A stretch of 64,000 nucleotides of DNA from Haladaptatus pallidirubidus (GTDB lineage: Archaea > Halobacteriota > Halobacteria > Halobacteriales > Haladaptataceae), in NCBI RefSeq assembly GCF_020700235.1, contig NZ_CP085303.1, positions 1-64,000 on the forward strand, given 5' to 3'. Position 1 is the first letter of the stretch, and each line of letters starts with the position of its first letter. Under the pieces are notes generated by a model. It was not told the origin of the DNA. It did no database searches and worked only from the letters and a program-made list of their open reading frames with translations. Positions 27,044 to 36,669 of this stretch are shown here, in pieces. A program made the translations under genes and the position numbers.

Positions 27044-28411
27044 ATGGCATACCCACATGCCCCGTTAGTAGCGTTCGTAGTTGGTTTAGCAGCAACCGTA
27101 CTACTCCTTGTTCGATTCAAATTGCCCGCTTTCATCGGACTTGTAATTTCAACATTTCTTGTTGGACTGGTAGCGCCCGGTGTACCACTCACAGATGTTG
27201 CAGGAGAAACTGCTACTGCGTTTGGTGACACACTCGCTAGTGTAGGTATCCCTATTCTGATGGCTGCAGTGATAGGAAAAACGATGTTGGAAAGTGGTGC
27301 TGCAGAACGTATTATTCGTGCTTTTACCTCGGTTACCGGTGAGAGCAATGGAGAATATGCGTTATTCGGGAGTGGATTCGTATTAGCAATTCCTGTCTTC
27401 TTCGGAAACGTATTCTATCTACTTGCACCCCTTGCACGATCAATGCGTGCTCGTGTTGGACACAGTTATTCTTTATTTATTGTCGCGATTTGTGCTGCTG
27501 CTGCGACTACACACGTCTTCGTTCCACCAACCCCTGGTCCTCTAGCAGTTGCAGGTGAAATAAATGCAAACCTGGGGATGACAATCCTTATCGGATTATT
27601 AATTGGGATCCCGACAGCAATACTCTCTGGACTCGTTTATGGCAAGTTCATTTCCAATAGAATGAATATACCGCTTCGAGATACGATGGGAACGACAACT
27701 GAAGAACTAAGGATTATCTCACAGAAATCAACTTCAAAATTACCCGGTGTTCTAGAGTCTGCCCTGCCTATCCTACTCGCTATTGTACTGGTTGGAACTC
27801 AAACGATCACCGACACGTTTTTTCCATCCAATGCCTGGTTTGTTCCAGTGGTTTCTTTCGTAGGGGATCCAAATTTCGCACTGACCATTGCCGCGTTGGC
27901 CTCCGCTCTCACGTTTTATCGGATTAATTCACAGGATATTGAGACGTGGGCAGACGAACTCACGGAGGCACTTAAAGAGGGTGGGAATATCGCCGCAATT
28001 GTCGGTGCGGGTGGTGCATTCGGTGGAATGCTTGCCGCGGCTGGCGTCGGTGGTTACATATCGAATACGCTGCAGGGAATTGGGCTTGGACTTCTCGTTA
28101 CTGCCTGGATTATTGCGGCTGCAGTTCGCATAGCCCAAGGTTCTGCAACCGTCGCTATGCTGACCACCGCTGGAATCGTTGCACCTTTAGTTGGGCAATT
28201 AACGGTTAATCCAGCATATCTCGTTATGGCGATCGGTGCCGGAGGGAACATTTTCTCGTGGTATAACGACGGCGGATTCTGGATTATTACCGAAATCGGC
28301 GGATTGACCCAAACAGAGGCATTGAAAACGTGGACCGTTGTCACCACATTGATCGCCATATTCGGTCTTGTGTTTACCCTTACGTTCTCAACGGTGATGC
28401 CTCTCACATGA
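27044..28411 (+). CDS. GntP-family gluconate/sugar acid permease
   Basis: A proton- or sodium-coupled uptake permease of the GntP family, which carries gluconate, idonate and related sugar acids. About 455 residues and 12-14 membrane helices. Typical segments are VLAIPVFFGNVFYLLAPLAR and THVFVPPTPGPLAVAG in the first half, and GAGGAFGGMLAAAGVGGYI and RIAQGSATVAMLTTAGI in the second half. The SWYNDGGFWIITEIGGLT stretch near the end is strongly conserved in the family. First gene of a probable four-gene catabolic unit. The start follows from the TATA position. Confidence 0.88.
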   Translation: MAYPHAPLVAFVVGLAATVLLLVRFKLPAFIGLVISTFLVGLVAPGVPLTDVAGETATAFGDTLASVGIPILMAAVIGKTMLESGAAERIIRAFTSVTGESNGEYALFGSGFVLAIPVFFGNVFYLLAPLARSMRARVGHSYSLFIVAICAAAATTHVFVPPTPGPLAVAGEINANLGMTILIGLLIGIPTAILSGLVYGKFISNRMNIPLRDTMGTTTEELRIISQKSTSKLPGVLESALPILLAIVLVGTQTITDTFFPSNAWFVPVVSFVGDPNFALTIAALASALTFYRINSQDIETWADELTEALKEGGNIAAIVGAGGAFGGMLAAAGVGGYISNTLQGIGLGLLVTAWIIAAAVRIAQGSATVAMLTTAGIVAPLVGQLTVNPAYLVMAIGAGGNIFSWYNDGGFWIITEIGGLTQTEALKTWTVVTTLIAIFGLVFTLTFSTVMPLT

Positions 28412-28514
28412 TCTGGCCCCATTCAGCATTGGTAGGAGCTGGTAACGCGATAACCAGTAGTCGTTCTGCCTGTAGAACTGAATCGAACCAACAAACAACA
28501 CAAACCAAACAAAA

Positions 28515-29678
28515 ATGAAAATAACAGACATCGAAGCGTTCGCAGTCAACATTCCGCTTGTTCCGTTTGACGAAGGTGGCATTGGACCGTATGTAACTAA
28601 CCATAACTCCCTAACGAGCATGGACCGCGTCCTTGTTCGTGTTGATACAGACGAAGGTGTCTCTGGCTGGGGAGAAGTACGGGTATTCCTTACCCCAGAA
28701 GCGACCGTGTCGATCATCGAAGATGGTATTCGTCCCCTTGTTACTGGTCAATCACCATTTGAGTTAGAAAAACTCCGACGGCAGGTGTTCATCGAATATG
28801 CCAACGCCGATTTATTCTTTGCACCAGTCGAAGTTGCATGTTGGGATATTGTCGGCAAGGCACTTGATAAACCGCTCTACGAACTCCTTGGTGGTTGGAC
28901 GACACCCAGCCAAACGGATATGAAACATCGAGCTCATCAAGATGATTATACAGATATTCATGAAGTTGAAGTCGCGTACTGTCTTGGTATCTGTTCCCCC
29001 GATCAATCCCGACAACGGGCTGCCGAGGTGCTCGACAAGGGATATTCTGTATTAAAGACAAAAGCCGGTCGTGACTGGAAAGAAGATATAGCTCGCATCA
29101 AAGCGATGCACGAAGAAACCGATGGTGAACTAGAGTTCCGTCTCGATCCTAATCAGGGTTGGACGATCGACCAAGCAATACGTGTTGGCTCTAAATTGGC
29201 AGACGCTGGCATCTACTTGCAGTATATGGAGCAACCAATTCGAGTTGATGCCCACAAATCATTGGCTAGCCTCAAAAATCAAACTGGGCAGCCGATCGGC
29301 CCAAATGAAGATACGTATATTCCACATAATCTCCGTCGACTTATCGAGGTAGGAGCCATTGACATCGCGGTATTGGATCTAACGCCTGCAGGCGGAATTA
29401 CCGGATTACGCCAACAAGCAGCCATTGCAGAGGATGCAGGGATACCAATTGCCCATCATTGCGCATTTGATCTCGGAATCAGAACGGCAGCAATTCTCCA
29501 TTCAGTACATGGTATTCCAGGGTTTTCGCTACCTCCAGATTCAGTCTACTATGGCTGGGAATCCGATGTAATTCGTGATCCCTTTGAGATCAAAGACGGG
29601 ATGTTAACCGTACCGCAAGAGGCCGGTCTCGGTATCGAAGTCGATTACGACAGTGTCGAGGAGTACCGCATAGCATGA
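28515..29678 (+). CDS. enolase-superfamily (mandelate racemase/muconate lactonizing) enzyme
   Basis: 387 residues with an N-terminal capping domain and a C-terminal TIM barrel. It has the K-x-K pair in LKTKAGRDW, Mg2+ ligands D in FRLDPNQGW, E in YMEQPI and E in GPNEDTY, and later D in IDIAVLDLTPAGG. The barrel ends with IAHHCAFDLGI, so a His/Asp-type second base is possible as in the MR subgroup. Reactions include acid-sugar dehydration, cycloisomerisation and racemisation. With a GntP permease upstream, a sugar-acid dehydratase or lactone cycloisomerase is the best guess. The stop overlaps the next start (ATGA). Confidence 0.85.
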   Translation: MKITDIEAFAVNIPLVPFDEGGIGPYVTNHNSLTSMDRVLVRVDTDEGVSGWGEVRVFLTPEATVSIIEDGIRPLVTGQSPFELEKLRRQVFIEYANADLFFAPVEVACWDIVGKALDKPLYELLGGWTTPSQTDMKHRAHQDDYTDIHEVEVAYCLGICSPDQSRQRAAEVLDKGYSVLKTKAGRDWKEDIARIKAMHEETDGELEFRLDPNQGWTIDQAIRVGSKLADAGIYLQYMEQPIRVDAHKSLASLKNQTGQPIGPNEDTYIPHNLRRLIEVGAIDIAVLDLTPAGGITGLRQQAAIAEDAGIPIAHHCAFDLGIRTAAILHSVHGIPGFSLPPDSVYYGWESDVIRDPFEIKDGMLTVPQEAGLGIEVDYDSVEEYRIA

Positions 29679-30481
29679 TGTTTGAACCCACTCGCCTAAA
29701 TAAAAAAGTCTCACTTGGTGCACAGTCTGCAAACTCAGTTGCCGATACGGCCGATAAGGATGGGTCAATACTCGCCCTACCAGTAGGGAGTATCGAGCAA
29801 CATGGGGAACATCTCCCAGTTATGACTGATACTCTATTAGCAAATAGTGTAACGACAAAGAGTGCCGAACGTGTCGCGAGTAAGATACCTGTGACAGTTG
29901 CTCCTCCCTTCTGGTCTGGATACTCGCCGCATCATCTATCTCTCGGTGGAACTCTCACAGGGGAGTTCAGTACTCTGCTTGATCTCCTGTGTGACATAGC
30001 TGAGACTGGCCTTGAGAACGGGTTTGATGCGTTGCTGCTCGTCAACGGCCATGGCGGTAATACACCTCTGATTAATGCGGCCGTTTCGGAGATTGGTAGT
30101 GCTCACCCAGATGTAGAGATTCTTGGATTGACCTACTTCGAGTTGATCGCTGACTTAGTGGAGACGGTTCGTAAGAGTGGTGTGGGTGGAATGGCTCATG
30201 GAGGCGAGTTTGAAACATCGTTGATGATGTATCTCTATCCGAAGTTAGTAGATACCGATAACATGGCAGCAACGTATTGGAATGAACACTATGAACAGAG
30301 TGGAGATGATCTCGTTGTCAGCGGTCCAGTGTCGGTCTACAGACCGTTTGAGCAATATTCAGAAACTGGTGCGATCGGAGCTCCAGAAGTAGCGAACGCT
30401 GATACAGGCGAACAGTTGTTTGACGGCGTCACCGAAACGCTTGGAAATCTCCTCGTAGAGGTGCATCAGAAGAATGCATGA
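29675..30481 (+). CDS. creatininase-family amidohydrolase
   Basis: 268-residue metal-dependent hydrolase of the creatininase fold. The metal site is in GSIEQHGEHLPVMTDT (Glu, His and Asp ligands), NGHGGNTPLINA and GGEFETSLMMYL (Glu). The family hydrolyses creatinine, works in riboflavin/F420 synthesis (ArfB) and processes the mycofactocin peptide (MftE). In sugar-acid clusters homologues probably open a lactone or amide. Co-translated with the enolase-family gene through a four-base overlap. Confidence 0.85.
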   Translation: MMFEPTRLNKKVSLGAQSANSVADTADKDGSILALPVGSIEQHGEHLPVMTDTLLANSVTTKSAERVASKIPVTVAPPFWSGYSPHHLSLGGTLTGEFSTLLDLLCDIAETGLENGFDALLLVNGHGGNTPLINAAVSEIGSAHPDVEILGLTYFELIADLVETVRKSGVGGMAHGGEFETSLMMYLYPKLVDTDNMAATYWNEHYEQSGDDLVVSGPVSVYRPFEQYSETGAIGAPEVANADTGEQLFDGVTETLGNLLVEVHQKNA

Positions 30482-30615
30482 GCTCCCAATAGTGACGAAG
30501 AGCGGGAACACGATGCGGATCGTGAAATCGGTCACGAATGCAATTGAGAGCGATGAAATAGATCACTACCGTGCTGTAACCAACAACTTCCCAATCAGCT
30601 TCAATCCGCAGACCA

Positions 30616-31389
30616 ATGACGAATAACAAACAATATACAGGCGTCACAGTTGAGAATAAAAGCGCTGTCGTTATCGGTGGAACCAGTGGTATCGGACGAG
30701 GAATTGTTCGAGCATTTGCTAACGACGGAGCAAACGTCATTGCGACTAGTCGCTCGCAGGAAGCAGTAGACGAAATAACTGCTGAGTTGCAAACAGAGGA
30801 TACAGAAACCACAGCAGTCACGTGTGACATTACAGACCGTAATTCGATCGAAGAGCTACGGGATGTTGCCATAGATACCTTCGGGCAGATCGACATTCTC
30901 GTCAATTCAGTCTCGACAACTGCAAATACCTCAATTCTAGAGATGACTGACAGTCAGTGGGACAAAAGCATGGATGTCTTTCTTAAGGGAACATTCAGAT
31001 CATGCCAGATATTCGCTCAAGCGATGGACAGTGGCAGTATTATAAATATCTCTTCAATGTCTGCTGACCAAATTCGCGAATGTCGACCTGCGTATTGCGC
31101 CGCAAAAAGTGGAGTAAATGGCCTTACACGTGCTGCTTCAGCCGATCTAGCACCTGAAATTCGTGTCAATGCAATCTCACCGGGATTCGTACGAACAAGA
31201 GCAACTGAGGAGCGACTCTCGGATGGGTCCTCTATCCGTGAGCCAATTGACGACCGAACTCCAATGAATCGTGTCGCTAACCCTCAAGAGATCGCCGGTG
31301 CGGCTATTTATCTTGCAAGTGATGCAGCGTCATTCACGACAGGTGAGATTGTAACCGTCGATGGAGGATACGATCGTAGCGCTCTCTGA
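30616..31389 (+). CDS. short-chain dehydrogenase/reductase
   Basis: 257-residue SDR oxidoreductase. The cofactor loop is GGTSGIGRGIVRAF (residues 18-31). The Arg in ATSRSQEA after the second strand favours NADP(H). NSVSTTANTSI replaces the common NNAG. The catalytic Ser is in IINISSMSA, and Tyr/Lys in YCAAKSG. The motif ISPGFVRT and the C-terminal VDGGYDRSAL are typical. Probably the oxidoreductase step of the pathway fed by GntP. The 134 bases before it contain no gene. Confidence 0.87.
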   Translation: MTNNKQYTGVTVENKSAVVIGGTSGIGRGIVRAFANDGANVIATSRSQEAVDEITAELQTEDTETTAVTCDITDRNSIEELRDVAIDTFGQIDILVNSVSTTANTSILEMTDSQWDKSMDVFLKGTFRSCQIFAQAMDSGSIINISSMSADQIRECRPAYCAAKSGVNGLTRAASADLAPEIRVNAISPGFVRTRATEERLSDGSSIREPIDDRTPMNRVANPQEIAGAAIYLASDAASFTTGEIVTVDGGYDRSAL

Positions 31390-31673
31390 TTCATGCCCCA
31401 TGAAACTCAGAAACGGGAATCAGACACAATTGGCCGTGTCAAAACTTTCTTAGAAGACGGACAAGAGCACTCGATGCCCGTAACTGTTACAAGAGATTTC
31501 AATCAACACTGACATTCCCACGGCAATAGACGAGTCGGAGTTCTCGGCGGTGACCGTTTGGTGGTGTATACGAGTGAGTGATCTGTCGTTGGTTGCATTC
31601 TCAACGGTAGCCATGTACTTGCTGAGGATGAAAGAATATGTGCAGAAGATGATCTTGATTACGCAAAATCAAG
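31390..31673. other. intergenic region
   Basis: A 45-codon frame from 31393 (MPHETQKRES...) follows the SDR gene closely but has no recognisable relative. No other gene is visible. The region ends in the palindrome at 31674. Confidence 0.35.
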
Positions 31674-31709
31674 GAGAAAGCCCCGTCCTTGAGGGCAGGG
31701 AAGATGTCA
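31674..31709 (+). repeat. solo right-end palindrome supplying the PPOX stop
   Basis: GAGAAAGCCCCGTCC-TTGA-GGGCAGGG-AAGATGTCA. The closing TCA (31707-31709) is the antisense of the TGA stop of the flavoprotein gene on the minus strand. Confidence 0.7.
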
Positions 31710-32273
31710 ACGGGTGGCGTCAAGGCTGTATGCGCCTGGATGGTCGGGATCGTTCCACCCGTTTTTGCCACTCCAAGATTCTACGTCAAGACGGTAGACG
31801 GCCGTTCGGTCGATGGACTCCTGGGCTATTCGCTCATAATCCTCACCTTCGGTGAGTTGTGGTGCAAATTTCCCCATAAACTGCTCAAGAACGTCTCGTT
31901 TCTTCTCCCGGTCGGTAAGAAAATCAATGGCTCCGTAAGCAACCACGCTTGAGTATTCGACAGTGAAGTTCACCGGTTCGTCAGCCGGGATGTACCGTCC
32001 CTTTTCACTCGTTGTGAAGGAGGCACGCGGCTGATCGCCGTTCTTGACGAGATCGTGAGCACGTCCCGCCTGTGCGCCGTGTAGGAAAATCGCACCCTCG
32101 TCAGGACTGTAGACGAAGAGTTGTGTTACGAGGTGAGGAGTGTCATCGTCTATGAGACCGAGCACACCAGTTTCCTGCTCGGCGAGGAATTTAGGAATCC
32201 ATGCCGGATCATCGATCGCCTTTCCCTGATAACGGATGGAATCGGTGATGTTTTTGGGCATATTTTCAGTCAT
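31707..32273 (-). CDS. pyridoxamine 5'-phosphate oxidase-like FMN-binding protein
   Basis: About 188 residues with the split-barrel flavin-binding fold. ETGVLGLIDDDTPHLVTQLFVYSPDEGAIFLHGAQAGRAHDLV covers strands 1-4 and the FMN phosphate site. The segment PRASFTTSEKGRYIPADEP and the dimer strand YSSVVAYGAIDFL follow. The ATG at 32273 is favoured over 32360, since the extra 29 residues are not like the family. The C-terminal half (AVYRLDVESWSGKNGWNDPD) matches proteins annotated as nitroimidazole-resistance or flavin-nucleotide-binding proteins. Confidence 0.8.
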   Translation of the reverse strand: MTENMPKNITDSIRYQGKAIDDPAWIPKFLAEQETGVLGLIDDDTPHLVTQLFVYSPDEGAIFLHGAQAGRAHDLVKNGDQPRASFTTSEKGRYIPADEPVNFTVEYSSVVAYGAIDFLTDREKKRDVLEQFMGKFAPQLTEGEDYERIAQESIDRTAVYRLDVESWSGKNGWNDPDHPGAYSLDATR

Positions 32274-32577
32274 CTCTACTGTAGCAGATGGCTGCGGTAA
32301 AAATGATTTTGAAAGTTCTTCGATATAAGTTGGGCAACGAAGGTGATCGATACATCCCACTGCTTCGACACTCCTTGAGGAATAGACGGAGCTGCAAAAC
32401 CACTACTAGCAAAACCTTCTGTCTACCCCTTGTTCGCATTCGATTAGATCACCTGAGAGTAACGAAAAAATCGGCGCCAAGCGGCTAATCCTACCATTGG
32501 TTACCACTCATCGCAAGAAAGTTCGGGTGATTTACTATTACCATACCAAATCACAGTGAAACCAAGAAACGATGACG

Positions 32578-32859
32578 TCATTTCCAGTCAAACGCAAGCG
32601 AATAGCATTGTTTCCGCGCATCAAAAGGTGAGGGGTGTGACTCAACTAGATCGCGGCCTTTCAATTGGTTTACGGCAGATCGAACTGTCCGCCCTGGAAG
32701 CAGAGTTTTATCTTCGAGTTGCGATTGTGTTAGCCGATGATTATCATCGAGAACCTTTGCAACCAATTTCGCACTGGGTGGTAGTGCTGAAAGTTCCTCA
32801 ATAGCAGAATCGATGTCCGAGCTGCGAGTATTGCTTGAGGGCGGGATACTGTATTGCAC
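32578..32859 (-). CDS. MarR-like winged-helix protein
   Basis: 93 residues. The HTH is LPPSAKLVAKVLDDNHRLTQSQLEDKTLLPGRTVRSAVNQLKGRDLVES, at residues 25-75, followed by a short wing FDARKQCYSLAFDW. No effector domain, like the small MarR/TrmB-type regulators of haloarchaea. The target is not evident. Confidence 0.7.
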   Translation of the reverse strand: MQYSIPPSSNTRSSDIDSAIEELSALPPSAKLVAKVLDDNHRLTQSQLEDKTLLPGRTVRSAVNQLKGRDLVESHPSPFDARKQCYSLAFDWK

Positions 32860-32954
32860 TATCTCCTTCTTATAATCGAGAATTAAATACGTCTTTGGCT
32901 TGGCCGTAGGGTTAGCATTGGCGAACTAGCAGTACTGAATGAGAGTTTGGAGAG

Positions 32955-33566
32955 CTAGTTCTTCCCAGGAGACATATCGAGAGCATCGTCAAGGCCAGAT
33001 TCTATCGACTCTCGAATGGAATGACTCTCGTCCGACTCATCGAGAACCGTCTCAAATCGTTGTTGATATCGATACTCATTCTCTTGGGCTGTTTGCTCTG
33101 CGTCGAGTATCCGGCGATAGCGGCGGATCGTACTAGTACTTACACCAACTGTTTCTGCAATTTCCGAAGGGGAAGTATCAGACTGGAGTTGATTGCGAAG
33201 TTGGTCAAGATCAAACGGCGCTTCAAAATCTGTCTCACGGAAGAGATGGAGATGAATACGCGCCCGTGTTACGGTTTTATCTCGACTTGGATTTCCTAAT
33301 TCACGTGCGATTGCGGTGTCTGAGTAGTCCTCATAATAGAGCTGCACAAGTTGTACCAATTCGTCTGTCGAAAGAGAGGTCTGAAATCCATAATCGGCCT
33401 GCATCTCTCGAATGATGTCCGCAAGCGTATCGGTGCTAGCGGATGAGTGGTGAAGCGTTCCGTGTGATTCGTGCTGTGATTCCGTAACGGTAGGATCGTC
33501 AGCGACTTCCATGAAAATCTTGCGCAAGCGGTCAGTTTTCTCGGATTCAATATCTGTTTCAGCCAT
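32955..33566 (-). CDS. conditioned medium-induced protein 4-like HTH protein
   Basis: 203 residues, strongly acidic at both ends. The central part contains two HTH-like units: YYEDYSDTAIARELGNPSRDKTVTRARIHLHLFR and SPSEIAETVGVSTSTIRRYRRILDAEQ, the second a clear recognition helix. The arrangement and the start DRLRKIFMEVADDPTVTESQ fit the haloarchaeal family annotated conditioned medium-induced protein 4, named for induction by spent medium. The function is unproven; a DNA-binding growth-phase regulator is plausible. Confidence 0.7.
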   Translation of the reverse strand: MAETDIESEKTDRLRKIFMEVADDPTVTESQHESHGTLHHSSASTDTLADIIREMQADYGFQTSLSTDELVQLVQLYYEDYSDTAIARELGNPSRDKTVTRARIHLHLFRETDFEAPFDLDQLRNQLQSDTSPSEIAETVGVSTSTIRRYRRILDAEQTAQENEYRYQQRFETVLDESDESHSIRESIESGLDDALDMSPGKN

Positions 33567-33646
33567 TCTCAGCTAGAGAATCTAATAACTGCCAACGTAT
33601 CACCCTATCGATTCACGATAATAATGCACATTTGGAAAATAGACGA

Positions 33647-33698
33647 GTGAACCGCTTCGGGGTCCAGCCCCGAGGCGCTCGGCCTGCTCCACCTGTAG
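33647..33698 (+). repeat. tnpB 3'-end palindromic repeat, solo copy
   Basis: Plus-strand copy of the GTGAACCGC...CGGGGTCCAGCCCCG...GGCCTGCTCC repeat, coding for VNRFGVQPRGARPAPPV. It lies head-on to the separate tnpB relic that begins at 33751. Confidence 0.6.
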
Positions 33699-33750
33699 AT
33701 ATTGCTCGTCTGCATGTATAGCGACAGCGTTCGACTAGCCATACCGTCAA

Positions 33751-34030
<280 letters not shown>

Positions 34031-34112
34031 GTGGGATGTTAATCCACGCTACTGATGACTTAGAGACCCCAGATCAGCAGTGACCGGCGGTTGCGGAACA
34101 GAACGTACGCGA

Positions 34113-34156
34113 TTCACGTCCGCCGTAAACGACGGGACTCTCTCGCTGAATTAAGT
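34113..34156 (-). repeat. solo right-end palindrome
   Basis: CCGCCGTAAACGACGGGACTCTCTCGCTGAATTA is nearly identical to the reverse complement of the palindrome at 25784-25822, showing one repeat family. It is not joined to a stop codon. Confidence 0.6.
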
Positions 34157-34223
34157 AGCTCTCAATTGAGCCATCACCGAGATTCATGCACACGTTTATG
34201 CTGGTGTACCAGCGAAACAAATT

Positions 34224-34628
34224 ATGGAAATCCCTGATAAGTTACTTTGCTTGTTCAGTGAATGCATCGAGGAACAGGAAGAGACCTACACTATCACAGT
34301 CCCAAAAGAGGAGCTAACAGACGGTGCCATCCAAGAAAATGGCACATACCGCGTGGCTCTGATCAGACCTGCATCAAATGCAACAGATAGTGTAGAGTCG
34401 ACCCAACTCCACGACAATCCTGCACCGCCTGTCGAAGAAGGAGAGCATCGGAGTGTTGAAATTGAAGGAATTGGCGACCAAGGTGATGGGATCGCGCGGG
34501 TTGAACGGGGTTACATTGTTATTGTTCCCGATACGGAACAACACGAACAGGTGGGTATCGAAATTACGGATGTAACACCGACTGTCGCTTTTGCCGAAGT
34601 CGTCGATCGGGAATTAGAGAACGAATAA
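34224..34628 (+). CDS. TRAM-domain protein
   Basis: 134 residues. The C-terminal 60 residues form a TRAM domain: HRSVEIEGIGDQGDGIARVERGYIVIVPDTEQHEQVGIEITDVTPTVAFAEVV. This is a small beta-barrel that binds RNA. The N-terminal part MEIPDKLLCLFSECIEEQEETYTITVPKEEL is a second small beta module often found in haloarchaeal TRAM proteins. Archaeal TRAM proteins have been linked to RNA chaperone activity; whether this one acts so is inference. Confidence 0.85.
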   Translation: MEIPDKLLCLFSECIEEQEETYTITVPKEELTDGAIQENGTYRVALIRPASNATDSVESTQLHDNPAPPVEEGEHRSVEIEGIGDQGDGIARVERGYIVIVPDTEQHEQVGIEITDVTPTVAFAEVVDRELENE

Positions 34629-34980
34629 TCGGTAGGATTGCTTAGTGGTCGAGTTCGTGTTGCTATACTGCAGCCGTTGACAACGCAGAAAGGAGAGAGC
34701 GACTCTCTCGACATGAGTGAGATCACTTGCCGGGTGTTATCCTCGACGAGGGCACCACATTTCCAGTGTATCACGCGTTTGAAGCAGTCAGAAACTCTTG
34801 CAGGACAGTTGTGTGAATTACAGAAAACCTCGCGCGTTAACGTGTCGAGGATGGTAAAGAAAATGTGATGGCAGCGCTCGTTGCTCATTAAATCAATGGT
34901 TCCCCTCTTGTCGTTCTCATCGAGGAAATCCGACGTGTGAGCCGAAGAGAAGGCCGGGGACGCGATGGAATCAAACACAA
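34629..34980. other. gap between convergent genes
   Basis: Open frames on both strands exist (for example 34638-34868 plus), but none has a recognised domain. No hairpin of the right-end family occurs here. I see nothing I can support. Confidence 0.35.
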
Positions 34981-36192
34981 TTACCGTGGATACAGGTCAG
35001 ATTGTGAGTTCGTCGATGACTGTAATCCGGTCATCCAGTTCGGGTACTCTCTTCGTTCGGTTCCTTCAAATGAGGAGTTTCCTGACATTGCTGTAATCGC
35101 TCGAGCGTCATTCAGACTCCAGACTGCACCATCTTCATGGAAAAGCCCGTTTACCATTCCTTGCTGACGGAAGTGTAACTCGGAGGCCGGTCGCACCATA
35201 AGTGACCAAAAGAAGTTGCCGATATTTGTGGCATGGATAAGTGGGGCGAGAGATGAATAGTTCGGAAACCGTGCTTCGCCATTGAGATCGGTAAAAAACG
35301 AATCACCCGATCGAATTCGTTGCCACTCGGATAGCCACACTGGCGTTCCGGATTTGGTCTGTATGAATTTCGCTTGTCGAAGTGTTCGTCGAAAATCGGA
35401 AGGTGACTGAGCAAAATTATAATGAAACTGCAAAATGTCCATTCCCCACTCCAGATAGTCGGTAGTGTTCGCGAGACTCGTGGATCCTATCGTCAGCGGA
35501 ATCGACCCACGATAGTGGGTCAAGAGCTCCGACATTGCTTTGACAAAGCGTCTCCTTTCGGGTCTCCAACCGGGTTCATTTGAGAGTTCAATAGCAAGCA
35601 AGCGGTTATCATCACTGTATCGGGTCATAAACCACTGGATAAAATCGCGAGGGTTGTCCCAGAGATCCGGATTCCGCATCGTCCGTGTCGATGGGGAAAA
35701 CGTTTGCACGCCAGAATGTAGATCAGAGCCGACCAAATTATCGAGAGTTGGTTCCTCACCAATACTATCGAAAAGTCCGAGGAGAACACGAATCCCGTGC
35801 GTCTCCGCCGTCTGCAGAAAGTGCTTTAATTTTTCGCCATGTGCATCGCGGTCTTCAAACCAATACTCGTAGCTAAGCCAGGTTCGAATCGAATTCAGGT
35901 TCAGGCGTGCTGCGTAGCCGAGGTCACGCTCGATGACCTCGGGATCATACTCTCGCCACATCTGATATCGATTGAACGCTCGTGTAGGAACGTAGATGGC
36001 ACCGCGGACATCTACAGGAGCAGTGTTTGAGACCTGAGAGCGGAGGTTCGAACCATCGGATTGCAGTTGTGGAGATGCCTGTTTCGAACCCTCATCGTCC
36101 GGAGTATGACGAGCCACACTCGCGGTAGAACCGGTGACGCACGTCGTAGCACTTACTCCGAGAAACCGACGGCGACTAAGCCAATTATCCAT
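34981..36192 (-). CDS. Tat-exported glycoside hydrolase, GH5-like (cellulase/mannanase fold)
   Basis: About 403 residues. The start MDNWLSRRRFLGVSATTCV is a twin-arginine signal (SRRRFLG), which fixes the ATG at 36192. The mature domain is a TIM barrel. GAIYVPTRAFNRYQMWREYD leads into strand 1, LNSIRTWLSYEYWFED and IRVLLGLFDSIGEEPT form early strands, LAIELSNEPGWRPERR carries the acid/base Glu of the NEP motif, and GTPVWLSEWQRI carries the probable nucleophile Glu. Related to endo-mannanases and cellulases; the polymer is unknown. Exported to degrade or remodel extracellular polysaccharide. Confidence 0.82.
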   Translation of the reverse strand: MDNWLSRRRFLGVSATTCVTGSTASVARHTPDDEGSKQASPQLQSDGSNLRSQVSNTAPVDVRGAIYVPTRAFNRYQMWREYDPEVIERDLGYAARLNLNSIRTWLSYEYWFEDRDAHGEKLKHFLQTAETHGIRVLLGLFDSIGEEPTLDNLVGSDLHSGVQTFSPSTRTMRNPDLWDNPRDFIQWFMTRYSDDNRLLAIELSNEPGWRPERRRFVKAMSELLTHYRGSIPLTIGSTSLANTTDYLEWGMDILQFHYNFAQSPSDFRRTLRQAKFIQTKSGTPVWLSEWQRIRSGDSFFTDLNGEARFPNYSSLAPLIHATNIGNFFWSLMVRPASELHFRQQGMVNGLFHEDGAVWSLNDARAITAMSGNSSFEGTERREYPNWMTGLQSSTNSQSDLYPR

Positions 36193-36669
36193 TCGTAGAG
36201 AAGCGATAGGAGAGTCAAATAATAAAGACTGTTGCCAAAAAACGCACGAGATGAATGTCTCCGTAAATCTCATTTTGTGCCGTGATTTCAAATAATTAAT
36301 ATTTCTCCGATCTCGTGTCTAATCTGATATCAATTGCTCTGCCCGAGCGACAGGTGCAGCCCATCAGTTTATTCAGGAGACGGTCATCAAACCGTCCACC
36401 GACCAGTCGGGATCAAGAGATAGTCCGGTTATAAGCGTACTGTCAGCGTTGTAGGTAACAAAATTAATTGATTAAATTTCAATATCTTCACATAAATATG
36501 ATTTGAACCCCATCTCTGTCCACCTTAAACCATTTTTGTACATAATCACGATATACAGATGAAATTTTGTAACTTGAGAAGTATTTCCAAATATTGATTG
36601 CTCAATTTCCCACACTATTATAAGTGAATATGGTTATATTCAAATAGTGGTAGTGAATAGCAGTCGCGC
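36193..36669. other. AT-rich intergenic region
   Basis: About 480 bases, very AT-rich, between divergent genes. Several TATA-like stretches occur (for example TATTATAAGTG near 36615). No gene or palindrome of the insertion family was seen. Confidence 0.4.

Noticed and set aside
34511..34978. 155-codon minus-strand frame with several Cys and His residues
   Set aside because: It covers the antisense of the TRAM gene and has no zinc-finger spacing; treated as chance.
36030..36060. GAGGTTCGAACC as a possible tRNA T-loop
   Set aside because: It lies within the GH5-like coding sequence, and no acceptor, D or anticodon stems can be built around it.
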